From Verrucomicrobiales bacterium (lineage in GTDB: Bacteria > Verrucomicrobiota > Verrucomicrobiia > Limisphaerales > JAYPXF01), in NCBI GenBank assembly GCA_002715965.1, contig PBAL01000003.1, positions 36,111 through 100,110 of the forward strand: a stretch of 64,000 bases of DNA. Direction: 5' to 3'. Made by a program: the position numbers and the translations under genes. Below are positions 57,495-64,000 of this stretch, one piece after another. The notes below the pieces were generated by a model. That model did not search any database. It was not told the origin of the DNA and saw only the letters and a list, made by a program, of their open reading frames with translations. Position 1 is the stretch's first letter. Each line of letters opens with the position of its first letter.

Positions 57495-57970
57495 GGGGAT
57501 TCCAATTGTTTGCGCATGGCGGTGAGAGACTGTTCGTAAAGACGGAAAACGGATGAGCGGGAGCGTTCGCTCAGCTCGGCGATCTGATCAAAGGTCAACC
57601 CGGCCCAGATTCGCAAGACGACCACCTCACGGGCTTCTTCGTCGAGACCGGCGAGAAGCTGGCGCGCCTGCCCGGCATCAATCACATCCTCGGGCCGGGA
57701 TTCAAACCACGGTGCGGAAAAGGCACCCACATCCGTCTCACGGGCCAGACGCCGGGTTCGTGAGCGCGCAGAATTCAGGGCTGTGTTCTTGGCCGCACGA
57801 AACAACCAGGCTTTGACATCCCGCGGGGGTGCGTCCAGCGACTGCAGCCGTAGAAACACAATCTGGATCACATCCTCGGCCTCCGCCCGATCCACGAACT
57901 GGCTGGCATAAAGCACCATCGGCCGCGAATGGGACTCGAACCACTGGCTCAATTGTTTGAATTCGATCAT
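57473..57970 (-). CDS. ECF RNA polymerase sigma factor
   Basis: A 165-residue ECF-type sigma factor. Region 2 is at about residues 17-80 (YASQFVDRAEAEDVIQIVFLRLQ, VKAWLFRAAKNTALNSARSRTRR) and region 4 at about 105-155 (LLAGLDEEAREVVVLRIWAGLTFDQIAELSERSRSSVFRLYEQSLTAMRK) with its helix-turn-helix. It directs RNA polymerase to a small regulon, probably including its own operon. It is intact, unlike the broken sigma gene at 37982-38544. The next gene overlaps it by 22 bases and is the likely membrane-bound regulator. Confidence 0.92.
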   Translation of the reverse strand: MIEFKQLSQWFESHSRPMVLYASQFVDRAEAEDVIQIVFLRLQSLDAPPRDVKAWLFRAAKNTALNSARSRTRRLARETDVGAFSAPWFESRPEDVIDAGQARQLLAGLDEEAREVVVLRIWAGLTFDQIAELSERSRSSVFRLYEQSLTAMRKQLESPCKNLKN

Positions 57971-58094
57971 GGACCGGGAATAGGCGCTTTGAACCTAATG
58001 ACACCGCCCAACGGAATCCATTCCACACTTATTGGCGCTTCGTCTCACGAGATACGGGGAATAACCGCAGCGATGGATGTGGCGGGGAGAAAAG

Positions 58095-58171
58095 TGGCGG
58101 GAGCGACGGGAATCGAACCCGCAACCTCTGCCGTGACAGGGCAGCGCTCTAACCAATTGAGCTACGCCCCC
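58095..58171 (-). tRNA. tRNA-Asp (GTC)
   Basis: A 77-base cloverleaf on the minus strand with acceptor GGGGGCG/CGCTCCC, discriminator G and encoded CCA. The D arm is GCTC...GAGC, the anticodon stem CTGCC/GGCAG has loop CTGTCAC (anticodon GTC), and the T arm is GCGGG TTCGAAT CCCGT. It reads GAC/GAT codons. Confidence 0.96.
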
Positions 58172-58399
58172 GCGAAGGGGAGGCAGAACTTATGGGACGG
58201 GTATGGGAGCGTCAACGTTTTAGAGCCGGTTTCCGGCAATTTTTGCCCTTTCCAGTTTTTCAGGTAAAACACAACACCCTGTAACGTATTCCAACGCATC
58301 TTCGTCTGCATGGGGGGCAATATGCTTCGAATGACCTTGTCTTGGACATTTGCTGTGGCAGCTTTTGAGAATCGCCTGAACCACCAACCCTTTCGCCGT

Positions 58400-59836
58400 A
58401 TGTATGATCCTATCGCGAACCTCGATTCCCCCCTCGTTCCCCCCAGCTTGACGGATGCATTCATGACCCGCCGTGAAATGCTTGCGCGGAGTGGCTCCGG
58501 CTTCGGTCTCACGGCGCTTGCGGCCCTGATAGGCATGGGCGAATTGCCCGGAATTGAAGTCCTCGGTCAAGACGGCGGGTTTTCGCCCCTGGCGCCCAAG
58601 AAGACGCATTTTGCCGCCAAGGCCAAACACATCATCCAGATCTTTGCCCAAGGCGCCCCGACGCACATTGATACCTGGGATCCGAAGCCCGAACTCAAAC
58701 GTCGCGATGGCCAGAATATCTCGGGGCGCGGTCGAGGAGGAACGGCTTTCGGTTCGCCCTTTGACTTTGCGCCGACTGGTCAGTCCGGTTTGCAGATGAG
58801 TCCTGTCTGGCCGGAACTTCGTCGGCATGCCGATCGGCTTGCGGTCGTTCGCTCGATGCATACGGACATTCCGGCGCATGACACCGCGCAGGTGATGTTC
58901 AACACCGGTTCCCTGCGACGCATCATGCCGAGTGTCGGTTCCTGGGTGCTCTATGGAATGGGCAGCGACAACGAGAGCCTTCCCGGATTTGTTGCGCTCT
59001 CCAACGGCAACGTAAACGCAAACAACATGCGGGCTGCTTTTCTGCCCGGCGCATTCCAAGGCACACAGGTGAATACCAACGCGCGCCGCGTCGAGGATCT
59101 CATCGCCAACATTCGCAACCGAAACATCTCCCTTCCGGAACAGCGTCGCCAACTCGACCTGCTTCATTCCCTGAACGAAGTGCACAAGCAGAAGATGAAG
59201 AAGGACGGCCAATTGGAAGCGCGGCTGCAGGCATACGAACTCGCGTTCAAGATGCAGATGGAAGCGATCGACGCTTTCGACGCGAACAAGGAGCCGGACT
59301 CAGTGCAGGAAGAGTATGGCAACACCGGCACGGGACGTCAGATGCTCATTGCCCGCCGACTTGTCGAACGAGGTGTTCGCTTTGTTCAGGTCTGGCACGG
59401 CGGCTGGGATCATCACAACAACATCGCGCAAAACCTACCACGCAAGGCTGGTGAAATAGACCGGCCGTTCTCGGCGCTCATCACCGATCTCGAACGCAAG
59501 GGGCTGCTGGATGAAACATTGATTCTCTGGGGCGGTGAATTTGGTCGCACGCCAGCCGCGGATGGAAACGCCGGTGGTAATCCCGGTCGCAATCATAATT
59601 CGCGCGCCTTCTCCGTTGTCATGGCGGGAGGCGGCATAAAAGGCGGTATGGCGTACGGCGCGACGGATGAACTGGGTGGAGCTGCGGTGGAGAAGAAGGT
59701 CCACATTCACGACCTCCACGCCACGGTGCTCGCCTTGATGGGTTTCGATCACGAGAAACTGACCTTCAGACACAACGGTCGCGATTTCCGCCTGACGGAC
59801 GTCTACGGGAAAGTTGTGAAGGACATCATAACTTAA
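58400..59836 (+). CDS. DUF1501 (sulfatase-fold) Tat-exported protein, copy 2
   Basis: A 478-residue protein. With the ATG at 58400 the twin arginines fall at residues 24-25 (MTRREMLARSGSGFGLTALAALIG), exactly as in copy 1, which supports this start over ATGs at 58310 and 58322. DUF1501 segments include HIIQIFAQGAPTHIDTWDPKPEL, LAVVRSMHTDIPAH, RFVQVWHGGWDHHNNI, LWGGEFGRTP and HNSRAFSVVMAGGGIKGG. It is exported folded by Tat and lacks the sulfatase formylglycine motif. It precedes PSD1 copy 2 on the same strand. Confidence 0.9.
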   Translation: MYDPIANLDSPLVPPSLTDAFMTRREMLARSGSGFGLTALAALIGMGELPGIEVLGQDGGFSPLAPKKTHFAAKAKHIIQIFAQGAPTHIDTWDPKPELKRRDGQNISGRGRGGTAFGSPFDFAPTGQSGLQMSPVWPELRRHADRLAVVRSMHTDIPAHDTAQVMFNTGSLRRIMPSVGSWVLYGMGSDNESLPGFVALSNGNVNANNMRAAFLPGAFQGTQVNTNARRVEDLIANIRNRNISLPEQRRQLDLLHSLNEVHKQKMKKDGQLEARLQAYELAFKMQMEAIDAFDANKEPDSVQEEYGNTGTGRQMLIARRLVERGVRFVQVWHGGWDHHNNIAQNLPRKAGEIDRPFSALITDLERKGLLDETLILWGGEFGRTPAADGNAGGNPGRNHNSRAFSVVMAGGGIKGGMAYGATDELGGAAVEKKVHIHDLHATVLALMGFDHEKLTFRHNGRDFRLTDVYGKVVKDIIT

Positions 59837-60041
59837 AACCACAGATGGACAGAGATGGACACAGATTCGGTGGGGCGAAGCTCCAGCTGAGCCGCGGACG
59901 TCATTTGTTTCAATTTCTGCTGGAGCGTCTTCAGCGCGCCAGCGGTTTCGCTTCACCCACACCAAATGCCCGCGCAGCTCAGCAGGAGCTTCGCCCCACC
60001 ATTGCAGCCTCATTTGTGTTTATCTGTGTTCATCTGTGGTT
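59837..60041. repeat. Imperfect inverted-repeat element (MITE-like)
   Basis: The left arm (59837-59897: AACCACAGATGGACAGAGAT ... GGTGGGGCGAAGCTCCAGCTGAGCCGCGG) and the complement of the right arm (59972-60041: AACCACAGATGAACACAGAT ... GGTGGGGCGAAGCTCCTGCTGAGCTGCG) are closely similar; the centre is about 75 bases. It begins one base after the DUF1501 stop and runs into the start of the PSD1 frame. A related half-copy lies at 24092-24116. It has no coding capacity of its own. Confidence 0.7.
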
Positions 60042-63000
60042 GCTCCTCATCTCGAACGCCCCAGCTCAGGCCGCATCCTCCGAACAACTTGAGTTCTTCG
60101 AATCACGCATCCGACCCATCCTTGTTTCCAACTGCTACAAGTGCCACAGCCAGGGCGCGAATCGCAGTCGAGGTGGTCTCCACGTCGATACGCGTCAGGC
60201 CATGATTGCAGGAGGGGACAACGGACCGTCGATCGTTCCCGGCAATCCCTCGGCCAGCCTTTTGATCAAGGCACTCAAATACACCGACCCCGATCTGCAG
60301 ATGCCTCCGGATGACAGCAAGCTGCCGGACTATGTGATCCGCGACTTCGAAACGTGGATTCGCGATGGAGCAGCGGATCCACGGGGAGCGGATGGCAAGA
60401 AGTCATTCGTCCGCCCCAAGTCCCCGAAGGAACACTGGTCCTTCCAGCCCGTGTTCCAGCCCATTCCGCCCATGGTGCGCAAGGACTGGAAGCCGATGAT
60501 TCAGAACGAAATCGACCGCTTCGTCTTCGCGCAGCTTCCCACACATGAACTCTCGCCCTCACCCAAGGCGGACAAGGTCACACTGATTCGACGCGCCACC
60601 TTCAATCTAACGGGACTGCCGCCAACGCTTCAGGAAGTGGACGCCTTCCTCACCGATACAAACGCGAACGCATTTGAGAAGGTCATCGATGGCCTGCTCG
60701 AATCCAAACGCTACGGCGAACGCTGGGGACGCCATTGGCTGGACGTCTCACGATACGGCGACACCACCGGCGGACGCGGTCGGCGCAACACTCGGTTCAA
60801 TCACTCCTATACTTATCGCGACTGGGTCATCAAGGCCTTCAATGACGACATGCCTTACACGGAGTTCGTCAAGTATCAGATCGCGGCCGATCGTCTGGTG
60901 GAGAACGACAAGGATTTCAACCTCGCGGCAATGGGCTATCTCACGCTGGGCAATCGCTTTAACAACAGCCAGGACGACATCATCGACGATCGGATCGACG
61001 TGGTGACCAAGGGCTTCCTCGGTCTGACTGTCACCTGCGCGCGTTGTCACGATCACAAGTTCGATCCGATTCCCACCGCCGACTACTACTCGCTGCACGG
61101 CATCTTCCGCAGCAGCCGCGAACCGCAGGATCTGCCCGCGCTGAATGTCGATACCAACACGCCGATTCACGCGGCCTATCTTCAGGCGATCCGCTATGCG
61201 GAGGCCAAGGTCGATCAATTCGATCGCGGCGTTCTCTATCGCGTGAAACAGGAAACACTTCGCGACACCGGCAAGTATCTCTACGCCAACTACGTCTACC
61301 GCAGGTCGAACAGCGAGGAAGATTACGACGAGTTCATGGAGGAGCTGGAACTCGATCCGGGCGTCGCAAAGCTCTGGCGGGACGCGATCGATAAATGGCG
61401 CGGCAAGGACGATCCCGTCATGGGCCTTTGGTTTGAATACGAGAAGCTGCCGGGTGAGAACTTCCGTCGTGAAGGCATTCAACTCATGCGTGACATCCGC
61501 AAGGAAGAAGGGCGTAAGGAGAAGATAAACGGGAAGGTCTATCGAGCATTCATCTCACCTCCCTGGACGATGGGCTATGTGGCGACCAACTACGCCAACC
61601 TGCTCCTCAAGGCCGACAAACGCTGGCAGTCGGATTACTACGAGTATCTTCAGAAGCGCCAATCCAAACCCGATACGCCCGAGCCGAAAGGGCTGGAAAA
61701 CGAGGCCGACGAACAAATCCGCCAGGTGATCTACGACACAGAATCGCCCGCCTTCCTGATGGACAACAAGCGCTGGGAACGCATGGCGCGCAACCTGATG
61801 CGCAGCGATCGTGAACTGCGCGATGACAGGCAGGAACTCGTTGAAGAGATCGACGAAGTAAGACTCGAACATCCCGGTGCGCCTCCTCGTCCGGTTATTC
61901 TGGTCGATGCCGGCAATGGCGGGGACTCGCGGATCTACGTGAAGGGCAATCGCAGGCAACGTGGTGCCGTTGCTCCCCGCCGGTTCCTGGAAATCCTTTC
62001 GCCCGACCAGCGCGACCACTTCCGCGATGGCAGCGGGCGCTTGGAACTCGCGGAGTCGATCGCCACCGAGGATAATCCGCTCACCGCCCGCGTGATGGCC
62101 AACCGCGTGTGGCTTCATCAGTTCGGCCAGGGCATCGTGCGATCGCCCAACGATTTCGGAACTCGTTGTGACGGACCTTCTCACCCGGAACTTCTGGATT
62201 ACCTGGCGTGGAAGTTTATGGAAGAAGGCTGGTCCATCAAGAAGCTGCAGAAGCACATCATGATGTCCTACACCTGGCAGCAATCGAGCGACGACAATCC
62301 TCGCAAGTTCGAGAAGGACTCCGGCAACATCTGGCTCTGGCAGATGAACCGCCGGCGACTCGACTTCGAAGCCCTCCGCGACACCATTCTTCATATTGGC
62401 GGCCGGCTCGATCTTGTCATGGGCGGCCCACCCGTTCGGCTCGATCGCCAACCTTATCCGCGCCGGCGCAGCGTTTACGGACTCGTAGATCGCTCCAATG
62501 TCCCGGACATGTTCCGCGCCTTCGACTTTCCGAATCCGGACAGCACCAGCGGCAAGCGCGACTTTACGATCGTTCCCCAACAAGCCCTTTTCATGATGAA
62601 CAGCATGCTTGTGATGCAGCAGGCCGTGGCCACCGTTCGTCGGGGTGATCTGCTGGCGCTGCCGAATAATGCCGAACGCATCAAGATGCTCTATCGGCTG
62701 ATCTACTCGCGTTATCCGAACCAGACCGAACTCAATCTCGGGCTGATGTATCTGAACAGCGAGTTCAGTGCGCCTCGCGGACCGCTTCCCGGCCAGCCGC
62801 CATGGGAATACGGTGTGGGCCTGCTTAGTTACAACGGCCGCCTCAGTCAGTTCTGGCCGATCTACTACAACGAACGCTCCCGTCGCTGGCAGCCCGGCCG
62901 ATCCTTTCCTGATCGCATCTACGGCCGCGCCTTCCTGAGTTCTCAGGGAGGAGCCGCTCCCAGCCGTGGCCGTTCCGTGATTCGACGCTGGACTGCGTCC

Positions 63001-63396
63001 GATGACATGCTCGTCGAGATCACCGGCAACCTTTCCCACAACAACGGTTCGGGAGACGGTGTCCGCGGACTCATCCTCTACAGCAAGATCGGGACAATCG
63101 GTCGTTGGGGCGCGGCTCGCAGTTCGGCAACGACGGCTATCCCACGTCTTCGCGTTGAAGCGGGCGAGACAGTCGAGTTCGTGGTCGATTGCCGAAGCAA
63201 TCCCACTGGTGACAACTTCACCTGGCCGGTCAGCATCCGCCGATTGGACGACACGCAGAATCCTCCCGTTGCCACCGGCGAGACTTGGGAGTCCGCCAGC
63301 CAGTTTCGAGCACCAAGCGGAAGCCGACGGCTTTACCCTTGGGAAAAGTATGCCCAGGTCCTGTTGGAAACCAACGAGCTGACCTTCATCAATTGA
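59845..63396 (+). CDS. PSCyt1/PSCyt2(DUF1549)/PSD1(DUF1553) cytochrome protein, copy 2
   Basis: A frame of 1183 residues from the only ATG (59845). The domain proper starts at about residue 78 (SSEQLEFFESRIRPILVSNCYKCH) with a PSCyt1 heme site C97-Y-K-C-H101. DUF1549 follows, with C398-A-R-C-H402, then DUF1553 (SGRLELAESIATEDNPLTARVMANRVW, MNRRRLDFEALRDTIL). As in copy 1, an extra beta-rich module follows (about 990-1150), and the end is LYPWEKYAQVLLETNELTFIN. The first 65 residues lie within an inverted-repeat element. A GTG at 60016 would give a short leader FICVHLWLLLISNAPAQA. The true start is uncertain; the domains are not. Confidence 0.9.
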   Translation: MDRDGHRFGGAKLQLSRGRHLFQFLLERLQRASGFASPTPNARAAQQELRPTIAASFVFICVHLWLLLISNAPAQAASSEQLEFFESRIRPILVSNCYKCHSQGANRSRGGLHVDTRQAMIAGGDNGPSIVPGNPSASLLIKALKYTDPDLQMPPDDSKLPDYVIRDFETWIRDGAADPRGADGKKSFVRPKSPKEHWSFQPVFQPIPPMVRKDWKPMIQNEIDRFVFAQLPTHELSPSPKADKVTLIRRATFNLTGLPPTLQEVDAFLTDTNANAFEKVIDGLLESKRYGERWGRHWLDVSRYGDTTGGRGRRNTRFNHSYTYRDWVIKAFNDDMPYTEFVKYQIAADRLVENDKDFNLAAMGYLTLGNRFNNSQDDIIDDRIDVVTKGFLGLTVTCARCHDHKFDPIPTADYYSLHGIFRSSREPQDLPALNVDTNTPIHAAYLQAIRYAEAKVDQFDRGVLYRVKQETLRDTGKYLYANYVYRRSNSEEDYDEFMEELELDPGVAKLWRDAIDKWRGKDDPVMGLWFEYEKLPGENFRREGIQLMRDIRKEEGRKEKINGKVYRAFISPPWTMGYVATNYANLLLKADKRWQSDYYEYLQKRQSKPDTPEPKGLENEADEQIRQVIYDTESPAFLMDNKRWERMARNLMRSDRELRDDRQELVEEIDEVRLEHPGAPPRPVILVDAGNGGDSRIYVKGNRRQRGAVAPRRFLEILSPDQRDHFRDGSGRLELAESIATEDNPLTARVMANRVWLHQFGQGIVRSPNDFGTRCDGPSHPELLDYLAWKFMEEGWSIKKLQKHIMMSYTWQQSSDDNPRKFEKDSGNIWLWQMNRRRLDFEALRDTILHIGGRLDLVMGGPPVRLDRQPYPRRRSVYGLVDRSNVPDMFRAFDFPNPDSTSGKRDFTIVPQQALFMMNSMLVMQQAVATVRRGDLLALPNNAERIKMLYRLIYSRYPNQTELNLGLMYLNSEFSAPRGPLPGQPPWEYGVGLLSYNGRLSQFWPIYYNERSRRWQPGRSFPDRIYGRAFLSSQGGAAPSRGRSVIRRWTASDDMLVEITGNLSHNNGSGDGVRGLILYSKIGTIGRWGAARSSATTAIPRLRVEAGETVEFVVDCRSNPTGDNFTWPVSIRRLDDTQNPPVATGETWESASQFRAPSGSRRLYPWEKYAQVLLETNELTFIN

Positions 63397-63398
63397 AT

Positions 63399-63464
63399 GT
63401 AGCAGCGAGTGTGAGCGAGCAGATTGAACGCATCACCATTCTGCTCGCTCACGCCCGCTGCTAC
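63399..63464. repeat. GTAGCAGCG REP-like hairpin after PSD1 copy 2
   Basis: GTAGCAGCGAGTGTGAGCGAGCAGA (63399-63423) and TCTGCTCGCTCACGCCCGCTGCTAC (63440-63464) pair at 23 of 25 positions around a 16-base loop. It lies 3 bases past the PSD1 stop and could act as a transcription-end hairpin, though no T-tract follows. Confidence 0.6.
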
Positions 63465-64000
63465 GACCTACCACACCCAATCTCCCTCCTCTTGGCCCCA
63501 TTCCTTCTTGGCTGGAATGCTTCCTTCATCCTTCATGTTCCAACCAACTGAATACAGTTCAAAACTGTCATCGTTCACTCGCTTGTAATGAATAGGCTTC
63601 CGATCAAACAAATCCTTTGGCAGTGCCTCAACGAACTGCGGTTAAAGCTCAATGAGTTCAACGGGATAGGTCCCGTGTGCCATTCGGAGTAACCCACCCA
63701 GTTGACAAAGGAATGATAGATCACGGACAAGCCCACCACTGCAGCCAACCCGCCCACCACGCGCTACCAAAGCGGACGTGGAAATCGGCGCTTCTCTACC
63801 TTGCCGTCGCGCGTAAATCCAGCCCGGCACCGGCCAGAAGGGGCACCGGTGAGAATACACGCAGCAAGTGGCAGGGCGAATTCCATCAGGACATTTAGAG
63901 TGAGTCGATGGGGGCGTGCAGGGCAGAGTAGGTTCGGTTTGATTGTTGCGTTCGGGGGCACCTTTCAGCCCGTTTTCTACAAGGCGTGCTCGTCGCAAGT
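63465..64000. other. Right end, mostly non-coding or decayed
   Basis: No intact gene is supported. One broken minus-strand frame (63575-63886) is listed separately. Other open frames are short, mutually overlapping and lack protein features. Confidence 0.5.
63575..63886 (-). pseudogene. Possible broken membrane-protein gene
   Basis: From an ATG at 63886 the frame reads MEFALPLAACILTG ... KRRFPRPLW, stops at TAG (63764-63766) and continues unbroken as RVVGGLAAVVGLSVIYHSFVNWVGYSEW for about 60 more codons. Two hydrophobic segments on either side of one nonsense codon suggest a small inner-membrane protein that has decayed. No family was recognised, and the signal is weak. Confidence 0.35.

Noticed and set aside
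58220..59212. 330-codon frame antisense to DUF1501 copy 2
   Set aside because: Shadow frame without protein features; the sense frame has all DUF1501 motifs.
61555..63039. Very long open frame antisense to PSD1 copy 2 (494 codons)
   Set aside because: It lies wholly inside a gene with clear domains; long antisense frames are common in GC-rich coding DNA and this one has no recognisable domain.
63642..63998. 118-codon frame at the right edge
   Set aside because: Pro/Arg/Cys-rich translation without features; it overlaps a more protein-like broken frame on the same strand.

Overview
The window reads as a chromosomal segment of a Gram-negative member of the PVC superphylum, most likely a Verrucomicrobiota bacterium; Planctomycetota is the main alternative. 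The grounds are two DUF1501 plus PSCyt1/PSCyt2/PSD1 gene pairs, two large PVC-type propeller/HEAT/c-heme proteins, three secreted sulfatases, a DUF1080 protein, LPS-type glycosyltransferases and a lipid A synthase N-terminal-domain protein. No rRNA, CRISPR array, prophage or plasmid feature was seen. Two tRNA genes are present (Arg-ACG and Asp-GTC).

Layout. 1-4.6 kb: a Spy-like membrane protein, a hypothetical protein, a propeller/HEAT/c-heme protein and an anchored hypothetical protein. 4.6-7.5 kb: a giant Sel1-repeat protein. 7.6-10.4 kb: a tight minus-strand operon of eukaryote-type hisA, an MFS transporter and a uronate-dehydrogenase-like gene. 10.6-11.9 kb: decayed DNA (IS256-type transposase remnant, ABC-ATPase remnant) around tRNA-Arg. 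12-18.4 kb: a sulfatase, a PQQ dehydrogenase with an inserted c-type heme domain, a glutamine amidotransferase and a DUF1080 protein. 18.6-24.1 kb: gap, then LAB_N/epimerase and uvrC/ubiE pairs, each joined by an ATGA overlap. 24.4-31.3 kb: the first PSD1/DUF1501 pair and a TPR-like exported protein. 31.4-35.1 kb: two coupled LPS-type glycosyltransferases, an RNase H-like nuclease, trmB and a small membrane protein. 35.3-40.5 kb: an internally deleted hybrid kinase, a pectate-lyase-like protein, a broken sigma factor, two membrane/exported proteins and a broken glutathione transferase. 40.6-49.3 kb: the second propeller/HEAT/c-heme protein, two sulfatases, a methyltransferase, a receiver-domain remnant and an NHL-type propeller. 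49.3-53.3 kb: moaA, an anchored coiled-coil protein and a YfaP-like multi-pass protein. 53.5-55.6 kb: three adjacent broken genes. 55.6-58 kb: an ECF sigma / membrane partner / exported protein operon. 58-63.4 kb: tRNA-Asp and the second DUF1501/PSD1 pair. The right end is mostly non-coding or decayed.

The genes suggest an aerobic or microaerobic polysaccharide degrader. Exported sulfatases, a lyase and DUF1080 proteins would process sulfated or uronic-acid-rich glycans. Exported heme and PQQ proteins would carry out periplasmic oxidation, and the uronate dehydrogenase-like enzyme with its transporter could handle uronic acids. This is inference from family membership.

The most unusual features are: (1) a high load of decayed or internally deleted genes, about eleven in 64 kb, next to intact housekeeping genes; (2) a eukaryote-type HisA in a non-histidine operon; (3) a PSD1 gene whose N-terminus and signal peptide are encoded by an inverted-repeat element; (4) a PQQ propeller with a cytochrome c domain inside it. 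I did not find a convincing new defence or mobile system.
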